DNA of 64,000 bases from Halogeometricum sp. S3BR5-2 (GTDB lineage: Archaea; Halobacteriota; Halobacteria; Halobacteriales; Haloferacaceae). A program made the position numbers and the translations under genes. Under the pieces are notes generated by a model, which made no database searches, was not told the DNA's origin, and worked only from the letters and a program-made list of their open reading frames with translations. The DNA lies in NCBI RefSeq assembly GCF_031624635.1, contig NZ_JAMQOQ010000003.1, positions 248,001 to 312,000 of the forward strand, written 5' to 3'. Below are positions 26,735-35,299 of this stretch, one piece after another. Every line of letters begins with the position of its first letter. Within the stretch, counting starts at the first letter, position 1.

Positions 26735-26941
26735 ATGCTACGACTCGCGTCCCGTCCGCTCGCTCGCCTCTTCGGCCGCACCGACTCCGGGCCGGAACCG
26801 TGTCCGTCGTGCGGGTTGCTCCTCGGGAGGGGAGGGAACGCCTCGTACCACTGCGACGTGTACGGCGCCGCGCGCGTCGAACGCTGTCCGGAGTGCGAGG
26901 AGACGCTGTCGGTCCGCTCTATCGTCCCCACGACCGTCTGA
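26735..26941 (+). CDS. Small zinc-ribbon protein (68 aa)
   Basis: 68 residues from ATG 26735. A basic N-terminus (MLRLASRPLARLFGR) is followed by CPSCGLLLGRGG, a HC pair and RCPECEETLSVRS, giving two CxxC knuckles about 25 residues apart, a typical zinc ribbon. A TTATTA box near 26705-26710 lies about 27 nt before the ATG, consistent with a leaderless transcript. The same frame is open further upstream to 26426, but that part is Arg-rich and not protein-like. Function unknown; convergent with the aldehyde dehydrogenase gene. Confidence 0.65.
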   Translation: MLRLASRPLARLFGRTDSGPEPCPSCGLLLGRGGNASYHCDVYGAARVERCPECEETLSVRSIVPTTV

Positions 26942-26974
26942 CTCGAACGCGGCGCGAAGGCCTTTTTCGAACCG

Positions 26975-28354
26975 CTACTCGTCGCCGACGCCGTGCTGGA
27001 CGAACACCGTCTTCCTGTTCACGAACTCGTGGATACCCTCGACGCCGAGTTCGCGCCCGTATCCCGACTGTTTTATACCGCCGAACGGGAGACGGGGGTC
27101 TGACTTCGTGAGTTCGTTGACGAACACCGCGCCGGACTCGACGTTCGCGGCCACCTCCTTGCCGCGTTCGAGGTCCTCGGTCCAGACGCTTCCGCCGAGT
27201 CCGTACTGCGAGTCGTTCGCCAGTTCGATGGCCTCCTCCTCGCTCTCGACGCGGAAGACGGAGGCGACGGGGCCGAACAGTTCCTCGCATCCGCCGGGGG
27301 AGTCGCGCGGTACGTCGGTCAGCACCGTCGGGGGGTAGAAGTAGCCCTCCCGGTCCATCGGTTCGCCGCCCGTCTCCACCGTCGCACCCATCTCCACCGT
27401 CTCGTCGACCTGCTCTTGCAGGTCCGACATCAGGTCCTCTCGGGCCTGCGGGCCCACGTTCGTCTCCTCGTCCTTCGGGTCGCCCACGTCGAGCGCTTCC
27501 ATCTCCTCGACGAACTTCTCGACGAACTCGTCGTACACGTCGTCGTGGACGATGAAGCGCTTGGCGGCGATACAGGACTGCCCGGAGTTGATGGTTCGGG
27601 CCTGCGCGCCCGTCTCGGCCGCCTCGTCCAACGGCGCGTCGTCGAGGACGATGTACGGGTCGCTCCCGCCGAGTTCGAGGACGCTCTTCTTCAGGTTCTC
27701 GCCGGCCTGTTCGGCGACGGCGCGCCCGGCGGGTCCGCTCCCAGTCAGCGTAACTGCGCGCACCCGGTCGTCGGCGATGATGTTCTCCACCTGCTCGGAG
27801 TCGACGAGCAGCGACTGGAAGACGCCCTCCGGGTAGCCGGCGTCGCGGAGTACCTCCTCGATGGCCAGCGCGGACCCCGGCACGTTCGAGGCGTGCTTCA
27901 GGAGACCGACGTTCCCCGACGTGAGGTGCGGGGCCAGGAAGCGGAACACCTGCCACAGGGGGAAGTTCCACGGCATGACCGCCAGAATCGGACCCAACGG
28001 GTCGTACCGGACGTACGTCTCCGCGTCCTCCGGCCCCTTCACCGTCTTCTCCTGGAGGTGCTCGCCCGCGTGTTCGGCGTAGTAGTCGCACACCCACGCG
28101 CACTTCTCCACCTCCGACCGCGCCTGCGAGATGGGCTTGCCCATCTCCTCCGTCATCAACTCGGCGTACTTCTCCTCGTTCTCGCGGAGCACGTCGCCCG
28201 CGTCCGCGAGCAGACGGCGGCGGTCGGTGAGCGACCGCTCCCGCCACTCCTCGAAGGCGTCGTCCGCGCGGGACAGCGCCTCCTCGACGTCCGCCTCGCC
28301 GTGTTCGTCGTACTCCTCTCGGACCGACTCGGTGTATGGATTGACGCTCTGCAC
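26975..28354 (-). CDS. Aldehyde dehydrogenase, succinate-semialdehyde dehydrogenase-like
   Basis: 459 residues. NAD(P)-binding and catalytic motifs are complete: PLGPILAVMPWNFPLWQVFR, LTGSGPAGRAVAEQAG, the Glu motif LELGGSDPYIVLDD, the catalytic Cys in TINSGQSCIAAKRFIV, and EELFGPVASVFRV with RLPFGGIKQSGYGRELG near the end. GTG 28354 (reading MQSVNPYTESVREEY) is chosen because it is preceded by GAGG and gives the usual ALDH length; a longer frame to ATG 28480 adds an unusual N-terminus. It oxidises an aldehyde to an acid with NAD(P)+. The substrate is not fixed by sequence. Confidence 0.9.
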   Translation of the reverse strand: MQSVNPYTESVREEYDEHGEADVEEALSRADDAFEEWRERSLTDRRRLLADAGDVLRENEEKYAELMTEEMGKPISQARSEVEKCAWVCDYYAEHAGEHLQEKTVKGPEDAETYVRYDPLGPILAVMPWNFPLWQVFRFLAPHLTSGNVGLLKHASNVPGSALAIEEVLRDAGYPEGVFQSLLVDSEQVENIIADDRVRAVTLTGSGPAGRAVAEQAGENLKKSVLELGGSDPYIVLDDAPLDEAAETGAQARTINSGQSCIAAKRFIVHDDVYDEFVEKFVEEMEALDVGDPKDEETNVGPQAREDLMSDLQEQVDETVEMGATVETGGEPMDREGYFYPPTVLTDVPRDSPGGCEELFGPVASVFRVESEEEAIELANDSQYGLGGSVWTEDLERGKEVAANVESGAVFVNELTKSDPRLPFGGIKQSGYGRELGVEGIHEFVNRKTVFVQHGVGDE

Positions 28355-28502
28355 GGTGAGTTCCTCTACCGTAACGCCTCGAACGGCGCGGGCATAACTC
28401 TCGGGGCCGTCGGAGACGCCTCGCCGCGGGCCGCCAATTCGCTCCGTCACATTCCGTCGTCCGGCCGTCATTTTTACCACCGAACTTCACGTCTCCTACC
28501 TC

Positions 28503-28652
28503 GTGTCGTGTCAAACCACCATCGGTTGGTCGCTCATCACGTCCGGCATCGTGACACTCCTGTTGGCGTATCTCCCCTACCCGTCGCTCTACTGGGGAAT
28601 CGGACTGCTCGTACTCGGCGTCGTCGTCTTCGTACTGCGACGCCTCTTCTGA
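28503..28652 (+). CDS. Small membrane protein (49 aa)
   Basis: A 49-codon frame from GTG 28503 to TGA 28652. It encodes two hydrophobic segments: TTIGWSLITSGIVTLLLAYL and LYWGIGLLVLGVVVFVL, ending in RRLF. The pattern of two helices joined by a short PYPS turn with a basic C-terminus is typical of small haloarchaeal membrane proteins. An ATTTTTAC stretch about 28 nt upstream could be its TATA region. Divergent from the aldehyde dehydrogenase. Function unknown. Confidence 0.55.
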   Translation: MSCQTTIGWSLITSGIVTLLLAYLPYPSLYWGIGLLVLGVVVFVLRRLF

Positions 28653-29133
28653 GCCGTCGCATCCGCGGGGGCACCCGGCTACGCAGGGCCGGCGGTTCGG
28701 TCGACGAGGGGCCGTTCGCTCGGACGGCGACCGTCCCGCCGGAATTTCACGCGTGGTTACGAACCGCATAACCGGATTCGCGGGCCGAAATACGGGCGAC
28801 TGTTGCCGGATGATTCCAGACGAACAGGTTCGGACCTCCGTACGCAAATCAGTTCAATTACATGAATCTCCCCGTGTAGAACTAATACGCGCCGGGTCGC
28901 GTGCCCCCGAAAATCGACGTTCGTCCGACCACCACTCGAGGGAAAGTCGACTCCCGTCGCTCCGACCGCGTTTCGAGCGACGTAACGGGATCGTATCGAG
29001 AAAAACTAGGGCATAACAAAGTCTCTCTCTGCCTGATTTGTAACCGAAGGCCGCATCGGCGGCGTCGACCCTCCAACCGTACGGCGTTCGGAGTTCGGTC
29101 GGAGCGCCACCACGGGGACGGCCACCGAGAATT
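28653..29133. other. Gene-free interval
   Basis: About 480 bp between the small membrane protein and the GT2 gene. Frames on both strands are Arg/Ser-rich without recognisable domains; none is called. Confidence 0.4.
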
Positions 29134-30159
29134 ATGTACAAAGGAAAACGAATCGCAGTCGTCGTACCAGCCTACAACGAGGAGGGATTCGTGGGGCGGA
29201 CTATCGAGAGCGTCCCCTCCTACGTCGACCGAATCTACGCCGTCGACGACGGATCGACCGACGGCACGTGGAACGAGATTCAGACCACGGCGGGGCGTCT
29301 GAACGAATCGTCGTGCGACCCCATCGCCGCCGACGGCGGCTACCGGGAGGGGGCGCGCGTCGTCCCCGTTCGACACGGACGCAACAGCGGCGTCGGCGCG
29401 GGTATCAAGACCGGCTACTACCGCGCGATGGAGGACGACGCCGACATCGTCGCCGTCATGAACGGCGACGCGCAGATGGACCCTGCGGTGCTCCCGAACT
29501 TTCTCGACCCCTTGGCCGAGGGACGTGCGGACTACGCCAAGGGCGACCGAATCAGCCGCCGGGAGAACGTCGGCGAGATGAGTACGTGGCGGTTGTTCGG
29601 GAACAAACTGCTCACGCGCCTCACCAACCTTTCCAGCGGCTACTGGAAGACCATCGACTCGCAGAACGGCTACACCGCCGTCACCACCGAGATGCTCGAA
29701 CGCATCCCCCTGGAGGAGGTGTACGACCAGTACGGCTTCCTCAACGACATGCTCACGACGCTGAACCTCGACGACGCGCGCGTCGTGAACGTCCCGCACA
29801 GAGCGGTGTACGGCGACGAACAGAGCGGAATCGTCTACCGCCGGTTCGTTCCGAGCCTGTCGGGGCTGCTGTTTCAGAACTTCCTCCGCCGCCTCTATCA
29901 CCGCTCTCGGGAACGCTCCTACCAGCCCGCGGTGGTCGCCTACGTGGCCGGGATGCTCGGGATGCTCCTCGGCGCCGCGGCGACCCTCCGCGGCGTCTCG
30001 CGCGTCCTCCGCCGACGGGACGACGCCTCCGTCCTCCGGTCGCTCGGCGGCTTCCTCCTCGGCGCCCTCGCGTTCGCCGCAGGGACGCTCTTCGACCGGC
30101 GCGCCAACGCGCCGCTGGAGTTGGGTTTCGAGACCGACATATCCGAGTACGACGACTGA
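29134..30159 (+). CDS. GT2-family polyprenyl-phosphate-type glycosyltransferase
   Basis: 341 residues. A GT-A domain covers about 1-240: IAVVVPAYNEEGFVGRTIES, AVDDGSTDGTW, a long insert, RHGRNSGVGAGIKTGYYRAM, and the metal-binding DIVAVMNGDAQMDPAVLP. Two hydrophobic segments follow at about 265-287 and 304-321. This matches dolichol-phosphate-sugar synthase-like enzymes, which charge a lipid carrier with one sugar at the cytoplasmic face of the membrane. The fifth-position variation (NGDAQMDP) is common in relatives. It is convergent with the HAD gene and probably makes a lipid-linked sugar donor for the glycan pathway. Confidence 0.88.
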   Translation: MYKGKRIAVVVPAYNEEGFVGRTIESVPSYVDRIYAVDDGSTDGTWNEIQTTAGRLNESSCDPIAADGGYREGARVVPVRHGRNSGVGAGIKTGYYRAMEDDADIVAVMNGDAQMDPAVLPNFLDPLAEGRADYAKGDRISRRENVGEMSTWRLFGNKLLTRLTNLSSGYWKTIDSQNGYTAVTTEMLERIPLEEVYDQYGFLNDMLTTLNLDDARVVNVPHRAVYGDEQSGIVYRRFVPSLSGLLFQNFLRRLYHRSRERSYQPAVVAYVAGMLGMLLGAAATLRGVSRVLRRRDDASVLRSLGGFLLGALAFAAGTLFDRRANAPLELGFETDISEYDD

Positions 30160-30241
30160 GCGGAGCCACGTTCGGAACCCTCTTGGTTTTCCTCTCCCTC
30201 TCGCCCGCGAGAATCACTTACTCCGCTTCGTTCGTCCGACG

Positions 30242-30883
30242 TCAGTCCAAGAGCGCGAGCAGGAGCGTCGCCAGCGCCTCGGTGTCCTCGGCGGCGACGG
30301 TCGCGTCCGGCCGGTTCTCGGAGCCGACGTACACCGTCTCGAACCCGTGCTCGTCGGCGGGGGCGATGTCCGCCTCGTAGTCGTCACCGACCAGAACGAA
30401 CGTGTCGGCGGGCAGCCGTTCTTTGGCCGTCTCGAACATCTCCGCCTGCGGTTTCCGCGCTCTCACCTCGCTGGAGACGACGAGTTCGTCGACCCACTTG
30501 TCGAGACCGAGCACCTGTAGCTTGCGCCGCTGTACCGTCTCGTTGCCGTTCGTGAGCACCCCGATATCGTGCCGCCGCGAGAGGATATCGAGGAGATTCC
30601 GCACTTCGGGAGCGACACGCGCGGAGGTCACTTCGGTGCGCACGAACGCGGCCGCCAGCATCTCCGGCCGACCGACCAGGTCGTACTCCTCGCAGACGGC
30701 CTCGAACGCGCGCTCGTAGGGGTCGGCGGCGTACGCGTCGAGGGCGTCGTCGAGGGCGTCGGAGAACGCGTCCGTCATCTCCGCCGTCGTCTCCGTCGGG
30801 ACCGATTGGTCGAACCACGCCGCGAAGGGAAGCGCGTAGTTCACGAGAGTGCCGTCTAGATCGAAGTAGACGCTCGTCGTCAT
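30242..30883 (-). CDS. HAD-superfamily phosphatase
   Basis: 213 residues with all four HAD motifs: YFDLDGTLVNYA (nucleophile Asp near residue 8), LTNGNETVQ (motif II Thr), the Lys of VRARKPQAEMFETA (motif III), and VLVGDDYEADI (motif IV). A helical cap lies between motifs I and II. Probably a small-molecule phosphatase, for example of a sugar phosphate. It lies 69 nt downstream of the sulfatase gene on the same strand. Confidence 0.9.
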   Translation of the reverse strand: MTTSVYFDLDGTLVNYALPFAAWFDQSVPTETTAEMTDAFSDALDDALDAYAADPYERAFEAVCEEYDLVGRPEMLAAAFVRTEVTSARVAPEVRNLLDILSRRHDIGVLTNGNETVQRRKLQVLGLDKWVDELVVSSEVRARKPQAEMFETAKERLPADTFVLVGDDYEADIAPADEHGFETVYVGSENRPDATVAAEDTEALATLLLALLD

Positions 30884-30952
30884 CGTTCCCTCGACGGTCC
30901 GTATCGGAAAAACAGTTTCCGCCGCTGTCGTCGGTTCCTGGGCATCGTCGGC

Positions 30953-32350
30953 TCAGAGGTACCCCAGGTCTTCGAGGTGGGCGCTCATCGACTCGTCGAA
31001 CTCCGCGCGCTCCTCCCGTTCGGACCGCGGCAGTCCGTGAGCGCTCATCCACGCCTCGAACCGCTCCGCCAGTTCCGCCCGCACGTCGGGGCGGTCGGCG
31101 GCCACGTCCGTCGCCTCGTCGGGAAGCGCGAACAGTTCCTCGCCGTCGTCGCTGCGCTGGTAACGGTAGTCCTCGGTTCGGAGGCTGGTCAGGTCGCCGG
31201 CGTGGTAGCGCGAGGGGTCGAACGAGTCGTCGCGCGCTCCGATGATATCCATCTTGTGCGCGTGGCGCTCGCCGCCCCGTTGCGTGACGGCGAACTCGCG
31301 GCTCCCCTCCCGTAGGTCGACGCCCGCAGGAACGTCGGCGTCGACGCCCGCCGCGGCGAGCACCGTCTTCATGGCGTCGGCGTGCTGGACGAGTTCGTCG
31401 TGACGCCCCGTCAGACCGTCGACGCCGGCGACGACGAGGGGGACGTGCGAGACGGCGTCGTCGGCGACGACCATGTGCGCGAGCATCCCCTTCTCGCCGA
31501 ACAGTTCGCCGTGGTCGGAGGTGACGACGACGATTGGGTCGTCCAACTCCTCGTCGGCGCACCCGACGATGCGACGGAGTATCTCGTCGACGTAGCGGAT
31601 GCCCGCGTCGTACATGGCGTGCAGGGCGTCCCACTCGTCCTCGGAGAACGGCGCGCCGCGGGCGATGTAGCCGTGGAGGTCGTCCGACATCTCCATGGCG
31701 AACGACAGGGCCTCCTCGACGGACATCTCGAAGCCGTCGGCGTACAGGTCCTGGTACGGTTTCGGCGGGTAGTAGGGGTGGTGGCTGTCCCCGAGGTGGA
31801 CGTAGAGAAAGAGGTCCTCGTCGTCGCGGGCCGCCTCCCGGATGCGCCGCCGGGCGATGGCGTCGCTCAGGTAGCCGATAGAGTGTTTCGCGGTGTCGGT
31901 GGTGTACCCCGCCGAGTGGGAGTTCAGCTTCGTGAGATACCGCAGCACCGTCGCCGCGCCGGCCTCCTCGACCAGCGTCGACTTGCCGAGATACTGGAAT
32001 CGGTCGAACCCGCGGGCGAGCCCCGTCGCCTCGCTCAACTGCGGGTTCGGCGAGACGCAGACCGTCCGGTAGCCCGCCCGCTGAAGCGCCTCGGGGACGG
32101 TGGGAACGTCGCGGGACAGGCGCGCTTCCCCCGACCACGTTCGGTGCGCCGAGGAGGGCAGACCGGTGAGAATCGACGCGCTCGACGCCCGCGTCCAGAC
32201 GTCGTGCGAAAAGCAGTTCGAGAACGCCGCGCCGTCGGCGCGTTCCCCGACCGACCGGAGGAACGGCGCCGTCTCGCGGTGGTACCCGCCGAGAGCGGTG
32301 TGGTCCTGACGGACGCTCTCGAGGGTGACCCAGACGATGTCGCGTGACAT
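30953..32350 (-). CDS. Sulfatase-family hydrolase/transferase
   Basis: 465 residues, alkaline-phosphatase superfamily. DIVWVTLESVRQDHTALGGY at the N-terminus has Glu in place of the usual metal Asp. HDVWTRASSASILTGLPSS carries the Thr/Ser nucleophile region. YVHLGDSHHPYYPP and VVVTSDHGELFGEKGMLAHM supply further metal ligands, so this copy looks functional, unlike the one at 8799. There is no signal peptide, suggesting cytoplasmic action, for example on sulfated or phosphorylated glycan precursors. It sits between the flippase and HAD genes on one strand. Confidence 0.87.
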   Translation of the reverse strand: MSRDIVWVTLESVRQDHTALGGYHRETAPFLRSVGERADGAAFSNCFSHDVWTRASSASILTGLPSSAHRTWSGEARLSRDVPTVPEALQRAGYRTVCVSPNPQLSEATGLARGFDRFQYLGKSTLVEEAGAATVLRYLTKLNSHSAGYTTDTAKHSIGYLSDAIARRRIREAARDDEDLFLYVHLGDSHHPYYPPKPYQDLYADGFEMSVEEALSFAMEMSDDLHGYIARGAPFSEDEWDALHAMYDAGIRYVDEILRRIVGCADEELDDPIVVVTSDHGELFGEKGMLAHMVVADDAVSHVPLVVAGVDGLTGRHDELVQHADAMKTVLAAAGVDADVPAGVDLREGSREFAVTQRGGERHAHKMDIIGARDDSFDPSRYHAGDLTSLRTEDYRYQRSDDGEELFALPDEATDVAADRPDVRAELAERFEAWMSAHGLPRSEREERAEFDESMSAHLEDLGYL

Positions 32351-32493
32351 TTGATGAGGTGTACGTGCGACTCCAGGGTATTAATTCGTCAGCGGCTAAC
32401 GCCGGACCCGCGGGGGGTCGAGGCCGGCCGTCGGCGTTCGCCGCACGTTCGGCCCCGGTTCGTCGTCCGTCCGTCGTTCGTTTCCCGCCCGTC

Positions 32494-34026
32494 TCAGCGG
32501 CGGGCGCTGGCGACGATACCGCGGATGTTGCTGCTGATCCCCCACTGGAACCACCGATCGATGAGGGCGACCATCGCCACGTAGACCACCGCGCCGACGA
32601 CGATGTTTATGACGAGTTCGGCTATCGAGGGGAGCTGAAGGGCCGAATCGACGTACCAGACGACGCCGGCCATGACGGTGCTCGCGACGATCGGATAGCC
32701 CATCTCGCGCACCGTCTCGAACGGGCTGATGTTCAGCATCGAGGAGGCGAGGTAGATGTCGATCGGCATCATCGGGAAGATGTAGATGACAGTGACGACG
32801 GCGGCGGTGCCGGCGATGCCGTAGCCCCACATCACCGTCACCGGGTAGATGGTGACGGCGATGAGGAGGACGCGGAGGCCGCCGAGTTTCGCCAGGATGT
32901 CCGGCCGACCCGTCGCCTTCCAGATGGGACCGAACGTCTGACCGAGCGCGCGCAGGAAGCCGTAGCCCGCGAGAATCTGCATCGGGAGGATCATCTCCGT
33001 CCACTGATCGCCGAGGAACACCTGCACGAAGTCGGGAGCGACGACGGCGATGCCGAAGGCGACGGGCGCGGAGATGAAGGCGTTCACGCGGAGCGTCTTC
33101 CTGAACGCGTCCCGGAGTTGCGCCGTGTCGTTCTGGAGCTTCGAGAACGCGGGGAACATGACGCTCGAGATGACGCTCGTCAGTTCGGTCGCCGGCGCGT
33201 TCGAGAAGCGGTAGGCGTACTGGTAGAACGCCAGCGACGCGGTGCCGAGAAAGGCGCTGACGAAGGCGTCGTCGCCCTCGCTGTAGAGGAAGTAGAGGAT
33301 GGAGGAGCCGGTTATCCACTTCCCGTAGTTGATGAGTTTCCCCGCGGACTCGCGGCTGAAGTCGAGATTCGGTCGGTACTCGTGCAGGAGGTAGGAGCCG
33401 CCGAGTCGGACCACGTCGGCCGCCACGTAGCCGGCGGCGAGCGACATCGCCGTCGGTTCGACCAGGGCCCACCCGATGGCGACGACCACCGTCGCGATGT
33501 CGCCGCCGACCCGGTAGACGAACTGTTTGTGGAAATCGAGGTTCTTCTGGAAGTACACCATCCCGGGGTTGCGGAACCCGAGCAGCAGCGGCGACAGGCC
33601 GATGACGCGGATGAGCGTCGTCGTCTCTCCGATCAGGTTGTCGCTGAGGAGGTTCGCGATGAACGGCGCGGCCGCGTACAGCACCGAGAAGATGAGCAGA
33701 CCGCGCGCCATCTCCAGTATCCACACCGTGTTCAGGTGTTCGTCGACGTTCTCGTTCTCGTCTTGAACCAGCGCGGCGTTCAGCCCCACGTCGGTGAACT
33801 TCTGGATACCGCTCAACGCGAGGAGCGCGACGCCGACCAGCCCGATCTGCTGCGGACCGATGAGGCGGGCCAGGACGACGAGCATCGCGAGTTGGAGGGC
33901 TCGACCGAAGGCGTTCTGTCCCATCGCCCAGATGGCGCCCTTGACGACGCGTTCGGTGGTCCCGCCGGAAGGGATAAGACGGCTGAGAAGTTCGCGGAGT
34001 CGGCTCACCGCCGACCCTCCGCGCAC
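32494..34026 (-). CDS. Wzx-like oligosaccharide flippase (MOP superfamily)
   Basis: 510 residues with about 12-14 hydrophobic helices, such as ALQLAMLVVLARLIGPQQIG, LLIFSVLYAAAPFIANLLSD and IVVGAVVYVAMVALIDRW. The start GAIWAMGQNAFGRALQLAML and the FGFRNPG/LGFRNPGMVYFQKNLDFH region match polysaccharide exporters of the RfbX/Wzx/AglR group, which flip lipid-linked oligosaccharides across the cytoplasmic membrane. An internal GTG seven codons in (VSRLRELL) is an alternative start. It heads a likely minus-strand operon with the sulfatase and HAD genes, and lies divergent from a GT2 gene. Confidence 0.9.
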   Translation of the reverse strand: MRGGSAVSRLRELLSRLIPSGGTTERVVKGAIWAMGQNAFGRALQLAMLVVLARLIGPQQIGLVGVALLALSGIQKFTDVGLNAALVQDENENVDEHLNTVWILEMARGLLIFSVLYAAAPFIANLLSDNLIGETTTLIRVIGLSPLLLGFRNPGMVYFQKNLDFHKQFVYRVGGDIATVVVAIGWALVEPTAMSLAAGYVAADVVRLGGSYLLHEYRPNLDFSRESAGKLINYGKWITGSSILYFLYSEGDDAFVSAFLGTASLAFYQYAYRFSNAPATELTSVISSVMFPAFSKLQNDTAQLRDAFRKTLRVNAFISAPVAFGIAVVAPDFVQVFLGDQWTEMILPMQILAGYGFLRALGQTFGPIWKATGRPDILAKLGGLRVLLIAVTIYPVTVMWGYGIAGTAAVVTVIYIFPMMPIDIYLASSMLNISPFETVREMGYPIVASTVMAGVVWYVDSALQLPSIAELVINIVVGAVVYVAMVALIDRWFQWGISSNIRGIVASARR

Positions 34027-34197
34027 ACACGAGATTGCATTCTCTTCCTAAAGCCGGGGTGGCCGGACCTATCGTTATGGCGCTGGTAATGCTGGCCATT
34101 GTCTATCGTTCGCGGGCTCCTTTGCCGGCGGTCGCCGTCCGGTTCCGAGCGATTAGTGAGCGTCGAACAAAGGCCGTCCCGGTCGAACTCCGATTCG

Positions 34198-35196
34198 ATG
34201 AGTCACCGCTCGGACCAGCCGTTGGTCTCCGTGGTCGTCCCCGCCTACGGCCGCCCCGAGTACCTCGACGCCGCCGTTGAGAGCGTCGCCGACCAGACGT
34301 ACGGTCCGGTCGAACTCCTCGTCGTCGATGACTGCTCGCCCGACCCGATTCGGCCCGTCGTCGACGCCGCCGAGACGGGCGGCCTCCGCGAGGTCCGCGT
34401 CCTCAGACACGACGTCAACCGCGGCGCCTGCGCGGCCCGGAACACCGGCATCGAGGCCGCCCGCGGCGAGTACGTCGCCTTCCTCGACGATGACGACTAC
34501 TGGCGACCCGAGGCGGTCGAACGGCGAGTCGACGCGTTCGAGTCGGCGGGCGAAGCGGTCGGGTTCGTCTACGCCGGACAGGAGTACGTCACGACCGACG
34601 GCGAGACGACGAACTACCGCGTCCCCGAGACGCGCGGGTGGGTCACCCGCGACCTCTTCCGCGGCGCTCCGCTCTGTCCGTTCTCCTCGGTGATGGTCCG
34701 TCGGTCGGCCGCCGAGGCGGCCGGCCCCCTCGACACGCGCTTTCCGAGTTGGCAGGACCGCGAGTGGTATCTCCGCCTCTCGGAGGTGTGCGCCTTCGAG
34801 GCCGTCGCCGACCCCCTCGTCGTCCGCCGGGTCGACTCCCACGGGAAGATAAGCGACGACTACGAGCGGAAGCGCGACGTGTCCTACCCGCTGTTCTTGG
34901 AGAAACACCGCCCGCTGGCTCGGAAGTACGGCAAGCGGCACGAGAACGCCCTCGTCGCGGCGCAGTCCCGGTCGCTCGCACACTCGGCGATAGAGAACGG
35001 CTACCACGCCGACGCCGTCCGCCTCCTGCTCCGAAGCGTCCGGTACGACCCGACGCAGACGTCGTCGTACCCCCTGCTCGCCGTCTCCCTCGGCGGCGAA
35101 CGCACCGTCGACGCCGCCCGTCGACTGAAACGGTTCGCCGAACGACTCCGCGGCCGGCGCGAGTTCCGAACGTCCGGCTCCGAGACGAACGTCTGA
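34198..35196 (+). CDS. GT2-family glycosyltransferase
   Basis: 332 residues from ATG 34198 (MSHRSDQPLVSVVVPAYGRP). GT-A motifs: VVVPAYGRPEYLDAAVESVA, LLVVDDCSPDP, RGACAARNTGIEAARGEYVA and the DXD-type FLDDDDYWRPEAVE. A WQDREWYLRLSEVC segment matches the catalytic-acid region of inverting GT2 enzymes. There are no membrane helices, so it is a soluble or peripheral enzyme. The upstream in-frame extension from 34099 is not protein-like. Divergent from the flippase gene. Confidence 0.88.
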   Translation: MSHRSDQPLVSVVVPAYGRPEYLDAAVESVADQTYGPVELLVVDDCSPDPIRPVVDAAETGGLREVRVLRHDVNRGACAARNTGIEAARGEYVAFLDDDDYWRPEAVERRVDAFESAGEAVGFVYAGQEYVTTDGETTNYRVPETRGWVTRDLFRGAPLCPFSSVMVRRSAAEAAGPLDTRFPSWQDREWYLRLSEVCAFEAVADPLVVRRVDSHGKISDDYERKRDVSYPLFLEKHRPLARKYGKRHENALVAAQSRSLAHSAIENGYHADAVRLLLRSVRYDPTQTSSYPLLAVSLGGERTVDAARRLKRFAERLRGRREFRTSGSETNV

Positions 35197-35299
35197 GACG
35201 CCCGGGTCTCCGCGAAAACGAAAGCAGCGGGTCGCGGCGACGCGCCGCGGCCGAGAACCGTGAGCCGAGGGCCGAGGACGGCGCGTCGAACCTCGCCGT

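Noticed and set aside
34099-34197. N-terminal extension of the GT2 gene to 34099
   Set aside because: The extra 33 residues are Arg/Ser-rich and lie in the divergent promoter region; the ATG at 34198 leads straight into the GT-A fold.
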